The notes beneath the pieces are model-generated. The model had not been told where the DNA came from, did no database searches, and saw only the letters and a program-made list of their open reading frames with translations. The position numbers were made by a program, and so were the translations under genes. Below, piece after piece: positions 38,637 through 48,092 of a DNA stretch of 64,000 nucleotides (the first letter of the stretch is position 1; every line of letters starts with the position of its first letter). This DNA is from Microbacterium schleiferi (lineage in GTDB: Bacteria; Actinomycetota; Actinomycetes; Actinomycetales; Microbacteriaceae), in contig NZ_CP064760.1 of NCBI RefSeq assembly GCF_015565955.1, positions 2,604,001 to 2,668,000 of the forward strand, given 5' to 3'.

Positions 38637-39061
38637 CAGCCTCGGCGGGCGCGCAGGCGTGCCTTGCCCAGCACTGCCGTGTCCGCGGCGGTCACGCTCA
38701 ACTCGATCGTGATCGCGTCGTCGTCGATCGTGATCACCTTCGCTCGGATGCCCACGTCGGCGCCGGCATCCGGGTCGACGACCACGGGCCGCGTGAAGCG
38801 CACACCGTAGTCGAGGATGCGGCCGGCATCGCCGAGCCAGGGCACGACGGTCTCGACGGCCAGGCCCATCGTGAGCATCCCGTGCGCGAGAACGCCGGGA
38901 AGCCCGACCGACGCCGCAACGTCATCGCGGTAGTGGATCGGATTGAAGTCCCCGGATGCTCCCGCGTAGCGCACGAGAGACTCACGGGTCAGGTGCACCG
39001 TGCGCTCGGCGACGATGTCACCCACGGCGAGCTCGGCCGAGTCGATGGTGTGCGCGCTCAT
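38636..39061 (-). CDS. MaoC-like (R)-hydroxyacyl dehydratase subunit, HadB type
   Basis: 141 aa hot-dog protein with the hydratase motif region YAGASGDFNPIHYRDDVAASVGLPGVLAHGM (Asp and His active-site pair, about residues 32-62, quoted in part). Forms a heterodimer with the upstream HadA-like subunit; dehydrates 3-hydroxyacyl intermediates in studied mycobacteria. In an organism without mycolic acids the true substrate is unclear. Overlaps both neighbours by 1-4 bp. Confidence 0.82.
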   Translation of the reverse strand: MSAHTIDSAELAVGDIVAERTVHLTRESLVRYAGASGDFNPIHYRDDVAASVGLPGVLAHGMLTMGLAVETVVPWLGDAGRILDYGVRFTRPVVVDPDAGADVGIRAKVITIDDDAITIELSVTAADTAVLGKARLRARRG

Positions 39062-39507
39062 TCCTCGTCTCCTCCCACCAGCAGCACGGAGGTCGCCGTG
39101 ACGACGTGCGCGTCATCGGCATCCGTGATGGTGGCCTCGCTCGTGACCATCGCGCCCTTGCCGAACGGACGCACCTGCGTGATCGCGAGTGTCGCGACCA
39201 GTTTGTCGCCCGCGACGATCGGACGCGCGTAGGCGAAGCGCTGCTCAGCGTGGATGAGTCGGTGCAGCTCGATTCCGGAGTCGGGCTCGGCGAGAAGCTG
39301 CTGCAGCGTGAGGTCTTGAATAACCATCGCGAAGGTCGGCGGGGCCACGACATCGGCGTACCCGAGGGCGCGCGCGGCGTCGGGGTCGGTGTGCTGAGGG
39401 TCGCCAGCGAACACGGCTCGCGCGAACTCCCGGACCTTCTCGCGTCCCACCAGATACGGGGCGGTCGGCGGGAACTCCCGCCCGACCAGTTCAGGGTTCA
39501 CAGGCAC
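39058..39507 (-). CDS. FAS1-like dehydratase N-terminal-domain protein, HadA type
   Basis: 149 aa hot-dog protein (VGREKVREFARAVFAGDPQH, APPTFAMVIQDLTLQQLL) lacking the catalytic Asp/His pair and so probably the non-catalytic partner of the HadB-like subunit. Leaderless GTG 39507: TAGGAT, six bases, GTG. First gene of hadA-hadB-murB. Confidence 0.8.
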   Translation of the reverse strand: MPVNPELVGREFPPTAPYLVGREKVREFARAVFAGDPQHTDPDAARALGYADVVAPPTFAMVIQDLTLQQLLAEPDSGIELHRLIHAEQRFAYARPIVAGDKLVATLAITQVRPFGKGAMVTSEATITDADDAHVVTATSVLLVGGDEE

Positions 39508-39566
39508 CAGTCCATCCTACCGAGCGAGGGCGGACCGTCCCGGGATGGAGGTCTTCTGCCGACAGG

Positions 39567-40754
39567 TCAGTTGTGGGCGGAGGCCGCCACTCGGTCCCAC
39601 CACGCGCGCGATGCTGCCCGCAGCCGGGGCCCGCGGGCTGCCGCCTCGTCGCGGATGGCGGTGGAGTCGGCCAGAAGCGTCGTGAGCCGCTGGGGGGCCT
39701 CGGGCAGATCGTCGAGATCGAGAACGCCGGTCTGACCCCAGTGCCCCAGGGCTCCGCCGAGCTTGATACGGGTGTAGCGGTCGGCCGAGAGCGCGAGCAC
39801 GGGAGTGCCGGCCGGCGCCGCGAAGACGGCGGGGTGGTAGCGGCCAGTGATGAGCAGGTCGGCCCCGCGCACGAGCGCTGCCGCATCGCGGGAGGTGCCG
39901 GTCGGGATGACGGTCGAGGGCTCCGACATCCGCTGCCGGATCCTCTCGTGAAGCGCGGCGTCGCCCCGTGCCGGTGCGGCGGGATCGAGCGGCCCGAAGT
40001 GTGCGTGAAATGCCACCGGTCCGACGGTTCGTGCCGCAGCATCCGCGAGCGCGGCGATGTGCTGCTCGACCTCGTCAGCGGGCCTTCCTGCGAACCACCC
40101 TGACAGGCTCACAACGACTCCTGCACGAGCCGCCTCTGCGCCTGCGGCATCGCCCTCCCCGAAACCCAGGAACGACGCGTCGTCGACGGTGAGTGTCGCC
40201 GCCAGCCCCCAGGACGCCACCAGGGCTGCCGTGTCGGGCTCGCGGACGCCCACGAGGGCTGCCTCGCGCAGCATCCGTGCCACGATCTGGTCGTCGGGCA
40301 GATCGAGGTCGGGGCCGAGCGTCTGGCCCGTGACGACGACGGGCAGGCCTCTCAGCCGGGCTAGACGCGCCAGGGTGCTCCGCTCGAACACATGGCTGTG
40401 CCAGCGTGTCGCGAGATTGCCGCCGCCGGCGTTGACGAGCATCCGCGCACCGTCCAGGGCCGCGAGAACCTCCCGCGCCGGGTCATCGGGTTCGAGCTCG
40501 GCCATTCCTGCGCCGACCGCGAGCAGGTGCTCGGCGCGCCGGGCGGACTGGGCGCGATCGAGCCCCGCGAACCCGAGGCGCCCCACCGCGGGGATGCCGT
40601 AACGCGCCGCGGTTTCGGTCGGATTCGAGCTCACGCCAACCGGTGCGAGGCCGCGCTGGACGAGCTCGTCCACGGCGACCTCGAACATCGCCTCGTCGCC
40701 GATGTGGAACATGCCGTCGAGCACGCCAACGTCACCGATGATGAGAACGGACAC
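39567..40754 (-). CDS. Polysaccharide pyruvyl transferase family protein
   Basis: 395 aa from GTG 40754 with AGGAG eight bases upstream. N-terminal LIIGDVGVLDGMFHIGDEAMF, central GTSRDAAALVRGADLLITGRYHPAVFA (residues about 294-320, quoted in part) and ADRYTRIKLGGALGHWGQ match the CsaB/WcaK-like family that adds pyruvate ketals to surface glycans or otherwise modifies them. Divergent from the HEAT-GT4 gene, 150 bp between starts. Acceptor glycan unknown. Confidence 0.82.
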   Translation of the reverse strand: MSVLIIGDVGVLDGMFHIGDEAMFEVAVDELVQRGLAPVGVSSNPTETAARYGIPAVGRLGFAGLDRAQSARRAEHLLAVGAGMAELEPDDPAREVLAALDGARMLVNAGGGNLATRWHSHVFERSTLARLARLRGLPVVVTGQTLGPDLDLPDDQIVARMLREAALVGVREPDTAALVASWGLAATLTVDDASFLGFGEGDAAGAEAARAGVVVSLSGWFAGRPADEVEQHIAALADAAARTVGPVAFHAHFGPLDPAAPARGDAALHERIRQRMSEPSTVIPTGTSRDAAALVRGADLLITGRYHPAVFAAPAGTPVLALSADRYTRIKLGGALGHWGQTGVLDLDDLPEAPQRLTTLLADSTAIRDEAAARGPRLRAASRAWWDRVAASAHN

Positions 40755-40904
40755 CGCTATCTCCTGCACTGCACGGATGGGGGAAGACGCCACGGATCGG
40801 TGGCGTTGTCAACCCTACGGGCGACGAGTCACAACGGTCGCCCGACGGCAGTACGATCACGGTGTCCGGGTGGCGGTGCCGGGACAGGTCAAGAGAGGTC
40901 CGCC

Positions 40905-43058
40905 ATGGGGATTCAAGCAGCGATGGACCGGGGCACCGGTGCTTCAACGATCGTCGAAGCGCTGCGCGCCGCCGACGATCTCGCCTTCGAGGCGGGCCGC
41001 GATCCCGGGGTGCGCACCCTGCGCGTGCTGTCGGCAGCGCTGGCGGGTGGTGACGATATCGCGGCGATTGCCGCGGTGCACGCCCTGTCAGAGATGTTCG
41101 ACGAACAGGCCGCGTCGCGTCTGGTCTCGCTTCTGGACGACCCCCGACCCTTCATCCACGAACACGCGGCGTGGGCGCTCGGCCAGGGGCTGCCACGGTT
41201 CTCTGCGATCGCGCGCTTGATCGCCCTGGTCCGGCGCGGTGGGTTCACGGGGATGCTGGCGCAGCACACGCTCGAGAAGTGGTCGGTGGCCGCGGGCGAT
41301 GTGCTGGCAGTCGCCCTCGAGTCGGTGCTGGCGGTCTCGGCAGGCGCGACGGATGCCGCGGGCCGGGCACGGCTGGTCGAGACGCTGGGCCTCGTGCGCC
41401 AGTCCTCCGCGACGCGAACGCTCCTGACGATCGCTCGTGACGGCGCGGAGCATCCCGGTGTTCGCGAGGCTGCGGTCGCTGCCCTGGGTCAACGCGCAGG
41501 TGAGCCGGGCGTACGGCGGATGCTTGAGGACCTCGTCGCCGCCGGTGGAGACCTCTCGGACCACGCGCGCCTCGCGGTCATTGACCTGGAGCCGGCTCGG
41601 GTACCCGCTCCCGGTGAGGCCCCCAGCGGTCTCACTATCGCGCAGCTGTTCCTGCACGCCGACATCGACCCGTCGCTCAGCGCCGCGGGCTCGGGCGACA
41701 ACGGCGGAATTGCTACCCTGCTGGTGCGCTTGGGTGACGCGCTGACCCACGAGCATGGTGTCGTGGAACGCGTCCTCACCCTCTCTCGGGGGTCGATCGC
41801 GCAGGCCACATCGGACCTGCTCGATGTCGCATCGTTGGAGAGCGGGCACCTCTACGGGCATGTTCCGCTCGCGGAGCGTCCCATGCCGTCGGCCGCAGCG
41901 TGGCCGTTGCGCGTCCGGGCGCGGCGCGGCATCCGTCGGCTGCTTCGCTCTGCCGGCCACATCGACGTGCTGCACCTGCGGATGGCAGATGTCGGATCGC
42001 TCGCCGCTGCCGACGTCGCGCGCGAGCTCGGCATCCCGACGGTCTTCACGCTCGCGCCCGATCCGCACGGCGTCATCCAGTCGCTGGACCGGGCCGGCAC
42101 GCTCACGCGCGAGAACTTCGGTGAGACCGACCTCGCCGAGCACTTCTGGTTCCGCACGAGCCTGGTGCGTTCGCTCGCGGGGTCCGCCTCGCACAGCGTG
42201 CTGTTTCCTCGCCCGAATCTCGCCGACGACATACGCGCGCTCGTGGGCATCGACATCGACAGTGTCCCCGACCGGCACACGATCGTCGCCGAGGGCGTGG
42301 ATCTGGAGGTCGTCGATCGATCGGTCGCGCTCGTTTCCGGCGGCGCGACGGATGCCGATCCCGCGCTGGTCGAGCTCGTCGAGCTCGTCGGCGAATTGGC
42401 CCCCGATCGCCGCGATCTGCCGCTGATTGTCAGCGTCGGTCGCATGCACCGCGTGAAAGGGATGGCAACCCTCGCCGAGACGTGGGCTGGCAGCAGCCTC
42501 AGCGAGCGCGCGAATCTGCTGATCATCGGCGGCGATCTCGACAACCCGTCGCTGGATGAGCGGGAGCAGATGGATCGCCTCGAGCTGGCGGTCCCTGCCA
42601 CCGAGCGCGCAGCACGCGGCCTCATCCTCGCCGGACACCGTCCGAATGACGTCGCCGCACGCTGGGTGGCGGCGGCACGGCTCGGCATCCCCGGCAGTGT
42701 CGCGGGCTGCGGAGTCTACGTGTGCGCGAGCATCAAAGAAGAGTTCGGGATTGCCCTCTTGGAGGCGCTCGCGACCGGGCTCGTCGTCGTCGCGCCCGAT
42801 GGCGGCGGACCGGCGACCTACGTCGCCGATCAGGACACCGGCTTTCTCACCGCCACGTGGGACACCCAGGCGCTGGAGGAGGCGACACACCGAGCGCTCG
42901 ACCGAGCGGCGCTGGCAGACCCGGCGATCGCTGAGCGAGCCCGGGCGATGGTCGCCGAGCGCTTCACGATCCAGGCGATGGCTGCAGCCCTCGCGCCGGT
43001 CTATCGGCGGGTCGCCGAGCAGGAAGCGGAACTCGTGCGGGCGGCGGGCGCGGCATGA
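40905..43058 (+). CDS. HEAT-repeat/GT4 glycosyltransferase fusion
   Basis: 717 aa from ATG 40905 (GAGAGGT upstream). Residues 1-220 are helical repeats of HEAT/PBS-lyase type (SEMFDEQAASRLVSLLDD, HEHAAWALGQGL, HPGVREAAVAALGQRAGEPG). Residues about 245-710 are a GT-B glycosyltransferase: FTLAPDPHGVIQSLDRAG, ISVGRMHRVKGMATLAETW and the GT4 donor motif SIKEEFGIALLEALATGLVVVAPDGGG (quoted in parts). The fusion is unusual: the HEAT part may scaffold a partner or sense the acceptor. Overlaps the next gene by 4 bp. Confidence 0.85.
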   Translation: MGIQAAMDRGTGASTIVEALRAADDLAFEAGRDPGVRTLRVLSAALAGGDDIAAIAAVHALSEMFDEQAASRLVSLLDDPRPFIHEHAAWALGQGLPRFSAIARLIALVRRGGFTGMLAQHTLEKWSVAAGDVLAVALESVLAVSAGATDAAGRARLVETLGLVRQSSATRTLLTIARDGAEHPGVREAAVAALGQRAGEPGVRRMLEDLVAAGGDLSDHARLAVIDLEPARVPAPGEAPSGLTIAQLFLHADIDPSLSAAGSGDNGGIATLLVRLGDALTHEHGVVERVLTLSRGSIAQATSDLLDVASLESGHLYGHVPLAERPMPSAAAWPLRVRARRGIRRLLRSAGHIDVLHLRMADVGSLAAADVARELGIPTVFTLAPDPHGVIQSLDRAGTLTRENFGETDLAEHFWFRTSLVRSLAGSASHSVLFPRPNLADDIRALVGIDIDSVPDRHTIVAEGVDLEVVDRSVALVSGGATDADPALVELVELVGELAPDRRDLPLIVSVGRMHRVKGMATLAETWAGSSLSERANLLIIGGDLDNPSLDEREQMDRLELAVPATERAARGLILAGHRPNDVAARWVAAARLGIPGSVAGCGVYVCASIKEEFGIALLEALATGLVVVAPDGGGPATYVADQDTGFLTATWDTQALEEATHRALDRAALADPAIAERARAMVAERFTIQAMAAALAPVYRRVAEQEAELVRAAGAA

Positions 43059-44359
43059 CACTGCTCGTCATCAGTCCCGACTACGCATCGCACCTGCTCC
43101 CCCTGGCAACCCTCGCAACCGCGTGGCGCGAGCGCGGCGAGGAGGTTGTCGTGGCGACGGGCCCTGCGACGGACCCCATCGTGCAACGCTTCGGGTACCG
43201 GCGGGTCGATCTGCCCCTCGGTCGCGGCGCGAATGCGGGCATCATCCGCACGGCGCAGCAGCAGGCCGAGGAAGCGGCGTCGCTGGAAGGCTTCTTCGAC
43301 GCGACACGCCACGGCATGATCCCGACGCTTCTCTATCAGGCCCGGGAACGACTGACCGACCTCATGTGGCAGCCCGAGGATCGTGCGTGCGCGACCCTCG
43401 CGGTGATCGAGGATGTCGCACCCGACGCGATCCTGGTCGATCACCTCGCCTTCAGCGCACGGCTCGCGCTCCACACCGCTGGGATCTCGTATGGCGATGT
43501 CGTGCTCGGCCACCCGAGCGCCCTGCCGGTGGCCGGCGAGGTGTACGGCTTCCCGCCCGCGTGGCCGGCCGCCTTCGCCCCGACGACGGACGAACAGCGG
43601 GCGCTGCGGGATGTCTGCGTCGAAGTCTCCGAGAGATTCACGGCGCAGTGGAACGAGGTCGCCGCCCGTCTCGACTCGAACGCGCCCGGCGTCGAGGACG
43701 CGTTCGCGGCCCACGGCGAGCGCGTGCTCTACAACTATCCCGGTGAGCTCGCCCGAACCGACGGACGCGTGCTTCCGCCGCACGTGTTCCTCGGTTCTAC
43801 CCGACGCGCCGAACCGGAAGACGATGAGGTAGCCGCGTGGCTCGCTGCGGGCGAGCCGTTCGTCTATGTGAGCTTCGGCAGCTTCCTGTCCGTTCGCGGT
43901 GACGTGCTCGCACGCGTCGCCGAGGCACTTCGCCGCATCGGCATCCGCGCCGCCATCTCGACCGGCGCCACGGACGCGGCCGAGCTGGGGCCGCTCCCGC
44001 AGAGCTGGCTGGTCCGCGAGTACCTGCCGCAGGTGCGGCTGCTCGATCACGCCACCGCCGCCGTCACCCACGGCGGCAACAACTCCGTGACCGAAGCCGT
44101 CGGAGCGGGCGTGCCCCTGCTCGTGCTGCCGTTCTCGACCGACCAGTTCGCGGGGGCGGCAGCGATCGAGCGCGAGAATGCGGGACGCGCGCTCGACCCG
44201 AATGCGGCGGGCGTCGAGGATCTCGCCCGGGCACTTTCGGAGCTCCTCGATCCGGCCTGGACGGGCCGAGGCACCCTGTCAGCGATCAGCGCCGACCAGC
44301 GCACCGACCCCGGCCCCGAGCGGGCCTACCGGGCACTCACCGGCGCTGGACCGGCCTAG
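43055..44359 (+). CDS. GT1 (UGT/MGT-like) glycosyltransferase
   Basis: 434 aa GT-B protein. N-terminal LLVISPDYASHLLPLATLA, middle EPFVYVSFGSFLSVRGDVL, and the C-terminal donor site YLPQVRLLDHATAAVTHGGNNSVTEAVGAG of macrolide-type glycosyltransferases (quoted in part). Translationally coupled to the HEAT-GT4 gene, so both likely build the same glycan or glycolipid. Confidence 0.85.
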   Translation: MTLLVISPDYASHLLPLATLATAWRERGEEVVVATGPATDPIVQRFGYRRVDLPLGRGANAGIIRTAQQQAEEAASLEGFFDATRHGMIPTLLYQARERLTDLMWQPEDRACATLAVIEDVAPDAILVDHLAFSARLALHTAGISYGDVVLGHPSALPVAGEVYGFPPAWPAAFAPTTDEQRALRDVCVEVSERFTAQWNEVAARLDSNAPGVEDAFAAHGERVLYNYPGELARTDGRVLPPHVFLGSTRRAEPEDDEVAAWLAAGEPFVYVSFGSFLSVRGDVLARVAEALRRIGIRAAISTGATDAAELGPLPQSWLVREYLPQVRLLDHATAAVTHGGNNSVTEAVGAGVPLLVLPFSTDQFAGAAAIERENAGRALDPNAAGVEDLARALSELLDPAWTGRGTLSAISADQRTDPGPERAYRALTGAGPA

Positions 44360-44368
44360 GCTCAGCCC

Positions 44369-45064
44369 CTAGCCAGAGAGACCGATAAGCGCCGCCATGG
44401 CAGTGCGGTCGCCCGCGGCGTCACGGTATTGCTGCATCCGCGCAGCATTGGCCTCGTATCCCTCACCCGCACGAACCTCGCCGACGTGGTGAAGCGCGTA
44501 GACGCGACCCTCGTGACGGCGCGGCGGCTCGCCGAGCAGGGTCTGATGGGCAAGGTTCCAGGCAGCGTCCTCGAACCCCCACCCGCGGAACCCGGCATCC
44601 TGTCCGCCGTGCCGCTTCCAGGTGCGCGGCGTCGCGATGTACACGCCCGAACACGCCCCCGAAACGAACTGCTCGACAGTGCAGTCGACGAGCGGGACGC
44701 CCCGCGCGTAGTCGGCTGACCCCGTGGCGCCAAGCCACCGGTACTCCGTGTACGGCAGGTGGACGACACCGCTCGTGGCGGCGCCCCTGATCGCCTCACG
44801 CACCGGCCCAACCTCGGGGATCGTGTCGGCATCGCCGATGACGACGACCTCGTCGGGCTCCGCCTCCGCCATCGCCCGGTTCCGGCATGCGGCAAGCACG
44901 AACGGTACATCTCCCGTGTCGACCGTGGTCAGCGGCAGTTCGGGGAGATTCTCGCGGTACCAGGCGGTGACGCGCTCGAACGCGTCGAGTCGTGAGGGCG
45001 CTGGACGCCAGGGCAGCACGATACGCGCGGCGGGCAGGACATCGTCGGGAGAGAGAGAATCCAC
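44369..45064 (-). CDS. GT2/galactosyltransferase-like glycosyltransferase
   Basis: 231 aa GT-A fold: CRNRAMAEAEPDEVVVIGDADTIPE carries the metal-binding DxD equivalent (GDAD), and DAGFRGWGFEDAAWN is the ED catalytic motif of the family. GTG start 45064 is adjacent to GGGGGA. Convergent with the GT1 gene, 9 bp apart. Acceptor and donor unknown. Confidence 0.75.
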   Translation of the reverse strand: MDSLSPDDVLPAARIVLPWRPAPSRLDAFERVTAWYRENLPELPLTTVDTGDVPFVLAACRNRAMAEAEPDEVVVIGDADTIPEVGPVREAIRGAATSGVVHLPYTEYRWLGATGSADYARGVPLVDCTVEQFVSGACSGVYIATPRTWKRHGGQDAGFRGWGFEDAAWNLAHQTLLGEPPRRHEGRVYALHHVGEVRAGEGYEANAARMQQYRDAAGDRTAMAALIGLSG

Positions 45065-45091
45065 TCCCCCATCATGAGGCCGTGGCGAGAG

Positions 45092-45888
45092 TCAGGAACC
45101 CGACCGCTGGGCGCGGATCGCCCGCAGCGCCATCTGGATGGCGATGAAGGCGACGAAGATCGAGAACAGGACGTTGCCGACGAACGGGTCGACGAGCGTC
45201 GCGATCCACGCCCCAGCGCCGTCGTCGTACACGCCGCAAGGCCGATGGCAATCGCCGCTTTCAGATCCACGTTCTTGCGGCGGAGGTTTCCCACGGTGCC
45301 CGACACTGCCGTCGGGATCATCATCAGCAGCGACGTGCCCTTGGCTTCGAGGTCGCTCGCCCCGAACAGGATGATGAGGACGGGCACGACCACGATCCCG
45401 CCGCCCACACCGAGGAGCCCCGCCAGGATGCCGGTGATGAGGCCGAGGATGACCAGACCGATCGTGGAGAGGATCGTGAACTCAATCTCGGCATCCCGCG
45501 ACGGAATCACGAGGTAGAGGCTGATGATCACCAGCACGAGGAACCCGACGAAGCCCCAGCGCAGCACCGGCAGCGGCAGGCGCTGAAGCAGCCACGTACC
45601 GATCTGCGCACCGACGATCGCTCCAGCCGCAAGGATGAGCGCGGCGATCCACGACACCGAACCGGTGGTCGCGTAGGAGATGACGCCGACCGTCGCCGTG
45701 GGAACGATCGCCGCGAGCGAGGTGCCCGCCGCAAGGCGCTGGTTGAAGCCCAGGAAGAAGACGAGCGCCGGTACGATGACCGTTCCGCCGCCGACACCGA
45801 ACAAACCCGACAAGAGGCCCGCAGCCAAGCCCACCACAATCGCGACGATGTAGAAGCGCGCGGTGCGCGGCTGAGGTGTCGTGGTCAT
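45092..45888 (-). pseudogene. TauE/SafE-family sulfite exporter-like membrane protein, frameshifted
   Basis: Two internal repeats GLFGVGGGTVIVPAL and GLLGVGGGIVVVPVL identify the TauE/SafE family. After ACTTTALG the frame is lost; adding one base to the plus-strand C4 run at 45211-45214 restores AWIATLVDPFVGNVLFSIF and a 265-aa protein ending at 45092. As read, the frame instead runs on into the upstream part of the GT2 gene. Probably an assembly error. Confidence 0.85.
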
Positions 45889-45972
45889 GTGCTCGCTTTC
45901 GTCGGCGCCGGAACGCCGGCCGTGCCAGCCTACTCGTCTGGCGTGGTCGCTCTGGCGCCAGCAGGGGCGGCG

Positions 45973-46734
45973 TTACTCGACGCTGACGAGGTCGTAGACG
46001 GCCCAGCCGTCGTCATCCGGGACCAGCGTGTACTCGTACTCGACGACCTCCCGCACGCCCGGTTCGATCGGCTCGCCCGCCTGGTCGAAGTGGGCGATGT
46101 AGCTCTCTTGCGTGGCGACCGTGTACTCATATCCCGGGCCACGGATGTCGGTCACGACGATCTCGTAGTCCGAGTACCACTCGGTGAAGGCGTCGGATTG
46201 ACCCGTGAACGTGCCGCAGTCCTTGATCTGCACGATCTCGCGCAGGCGCTCGGTCGTGACGCCGAGGAAGAGGTCGCAGTCTGCGGTTTGCCACGCTTCG
46301 TCGAACTCGTAGACGGCGTCGACGGCGCCGCGCTCGGCGTCGTTCGTCGGCTCGACGACGGCCGCGGCATCGACCCTTCCGAAGCCGAGGATCGCCAGCG
46401 GGATGAAGATGGCGGCGAGCGCGACGACGACGAGCATCACCACTCCGACGATGACCCACACGATCCAGGTCTGGCTGCGCTGGGGCGCGGTAGCGGCAAC
46501 GAAGATCCCCGACGGGGCACCGCCGGGCGCGGGAGCACCGTCGGGCGGAGCGGGCTCGCCGGTCGCGTCAGGTGACTGCTGGGACCGTTCGGGCACGGGC
46601 GTCGAGCGGGGACGTTGCCACGGATCGGGCATGCCGTTCGGATGCGGCTGCACGTGCTCGGTCCACTGCTGGCCGTCCCACCATCTCAGGGCGCCGTGGC
46701 CGTCGTCGTACCAGCCGGGGGCAATCGCCGACAT
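45973..46734 (-). CDS. DUF2510-domain membrane protein
   Basis: 253 aa. N-terminal DUF2510 (PGWYDDGHGALRWWDGQQWTEH), a Pro-rich linker, one membrane helix (WIVWVIVGVVMLVVVALAA) and an extracytoplasmic domain with two cysteines (TADCDLF, KDCGTF). The C-terminal domain resembles Mce-associated or NTF2-like small domains, but this is uncertain. Function unknown. Confidence 0.78.
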   Translation of the reverse strand: MSAIAPGWYDDGHGALRWWDGQQWTEHVQPHPNGMPDPWQRPRSTPVPERSQQSPDATGEPAPPDGAPAPGGAPSGIFVAATAPQRSQTWIVWVIVGVVMLVVVALAAIFIPLAILGFGRVDAAAVVEPTNDAERGAVDAVYEFDEAWQTADCDLFLGVTTERLREIVQIKDCGTFTGQSDAFTEWYSDYEIVVTDIRGPGYEYTVATQESYIAHFDQAGEPIEPGVREVVEYEYTLVPDDDGWAVYDLVSVE

Positions 46735-46793
46735 CCGCTCTCGTTCCTCGTCGTTCAGGGGTCGCCTTCAGCCTATGCGCGAGGGCGCAGCGG

Positions 46794-47159
46794 TCAGTAG
46801 CTCGCGAGGTAATCGCCGGCGGTGAAGCCGCCCGTGATCAGCCACAGCGGCGCGACGACAAGGATCAGGGAGAGGATGACGGACACGATCGACCACGCGA
46901 GCACCCGCCGCGCACGGATGTCGAGGATCAGCGCGATGATCCCGAGCACCAGCGCGATCGCCCCGACGAGGATGGCGAACGGCAAGGTGAGGATCAGCAG
47001 CCACCAGGCCGCCGACATGTCGGGCAGGAATCCGTACAGGAAGACTCCGAGGGAGGGCAGGAGAGCGACCATGGCCACGGCGAACGCGATGATCCCGAGG
47101 ATGGGGATGCGGCGGGTGGCTGGCGCGGGCGGCGATGCGGGCGAAACGGATTCGGTCAC
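46794..47159 (-). CDS. Small DUF4190-like membrane protein
   Basis: 121 aa with a Pro-rich tail and three to four hydrophobic segments (ILGIIAFAVAMVALLPSLGV, GAIALVLGIIALILDI, VSVILSLILVVAPLW). Leaderless GTG 47159: TAGACT, six bases, GTG. Function unknown. Confidence 0.7.
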   Translation of the reverse strand: MTESVSPASPPAPATRRIPILGIIAFAVAMVALLPSLGVFLYGFLPDMSAAWWLLILTLPFAILVGAIALVLGIIALILDIRARRVLAWSIVSVILSLILVVAPLWLITGGFTAGDYLASY

Positions 47160-47294
47160 GAGCGCAGTCTAGAGCGCACCCTGCTTGCCGCACAGGTGCC
47201 TTCAGTAGCACCCGTCGGCGCAGCTGACAAGGGCGGGCGGCGGCGGAGGCGGACGATTACAGTGCCGTCCGACGCAACGTCGAAAGGAACACCG

Positions 47295-47882
47295 ATGGCA
47301 ACGCAGTCCGACACACTGACGAAGACGAAGAGCTCCGCCTCCGGAGCGCCCCGCAACGCCCGCAAGGCAGCGAAGGGCGGCGCTGGGGCCAAGCTCACCA
47401 ACGAGCAGAACGCGGAGAGCGGATTCCACGCCTCGAAGCAGCTGAGCGAGAGCCTGCAGCGGGTGCTCGTCGACCTTCTCGAGCTGTCACTTCAGGGCAA
47501 GCAGGCGCATTGGAACGTCGTGGGACGGAACTTCCGCGACACCCACCTGCAGCTCGACGAGATCATCGACGCCGCTCGCAGCCTCTCGGATGTCGTCGCC
47601 GAGCGGATGCGTGCGCTCCACGCTCTGCCCGACGGCCGCAGCGACACGATCGCCGAGACCACGTCACTTCCCGAGTTCCCGCACGGCGAGGTCGACACGG
47701 ACGAGGTCGTCGACCTGATCACCGAACGCCTCGAGGCCGTAGTCGCGACTTGCCGTGAGGTGCACGACGAGGTCGATGACGAAGACCCCACCAGTGCCGA
47801 CATCCTGCACGAGGTTCTTGGCCAGATGGAACAGTTCGCCTGGATGGTCAGCGCCGAGCGCCGCACCCCGCAGGGCCGCTGA
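47295..47882 (+). CDS. dps: Dps-family DNA-binding ferritin-like protein
   Basis: 195 aa from ATG 47295 (GAAAGGAACACCG). Residues 1-40 are Lys/Arg/Ala-rich, a likely DNA-binding tail. The core has KQAHWNVVGRNFRDTHLQLDEIID with the inter-subunit ferroxidase residues His, Asp and Glu. Twelve-subunit iron storage and DNA protection under starvation or peroxide stress. Followed by its own terminator. Confidence 0.93.
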   Translation: MATQSDTLTKTKSSASGAPRNARKAAKGGAGAKLTNEQNAESGFHASKQLSESLQRVLVDLLELSLQGKQAHWNVVGRNFRDTHLQLDEIIDAARSLSDVVAERMRALHALPDGRSDTIAETTSLPEFPHGEVDTDEVVDLITERLEAVVATCREVHDEVDDEDPTSADILHEVLGQMEQFAWMVSAERRTPQGR

Positions 47883-47890
47883 CCCCGACG

Positions 47891-47933
47891 GAACACCCCG
47901 CGCCATCGATCTCCGGTGTCGCAGGGTGTTTTC
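47891..47933 (+). terminator. Terminator of dps
   Basis: AACACCCCGCG / CGCAGGGTGTT arms followed by TTTCG, 9 bp after the dps stop. Confidence 0.7.
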
Positions 47934-47940
47934 GTTCGTC

Positions 47941-48023
47941 GTAGCAGGAGCGGGGCTTGTCCCCACCGCCCCTCCACGCGCCGCTTCGCAGCGCGCGGAG
48001 CCTCCGGCGGCGTGGGCCCACCC
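47941..48023 (-). repeat. tRNA-end repeat, copy A (64-bp core + 19-bp tRNA-Met 3' end)
   Basis: 47960-48023 is a 64-bp core beginning (minus strand) GGGTGGGCCCACGCC and ending GCGGTGGGGA. It is followed by CAAGCCCCGCTCCTGCTAC (47941-47959), identical to the last 19 bases of the tRNA-Met gene locus at 49606-49624. The similarity to copy B extends through the flanking terminator to 48092. Defines one end of a small island. Confidence 0.85.
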
Positions 48024-48054
48024 GCGCGTGACCGCTCCAACCACCCGCCCCGGA

Positions 48055-48092
48055 ACGAAGAAAGAGGCCCTCAGCGGGGCCTCTTTCTTCGT
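48055..48092 (-). terminator. Terminator-like hairpin beside repeat copy A
   Basis: 16-bp arms acgaagaaagaggccc / gggcctctttcttcgt (48055-48070 and 48077-48092). It is a close relative of the terminator directly behind tRNA-Met, though no intact tRNA precedes it here, only GGCTCTAC. Confidence 0.7.

Noticed and set aside
41088..43061. A 657-codon minus-strand open frame opposite the HEAT-GT4 gene
   Set aside because: Antisense shadow, Arg/Asp/Gly-rich, no ribosome site or domain.
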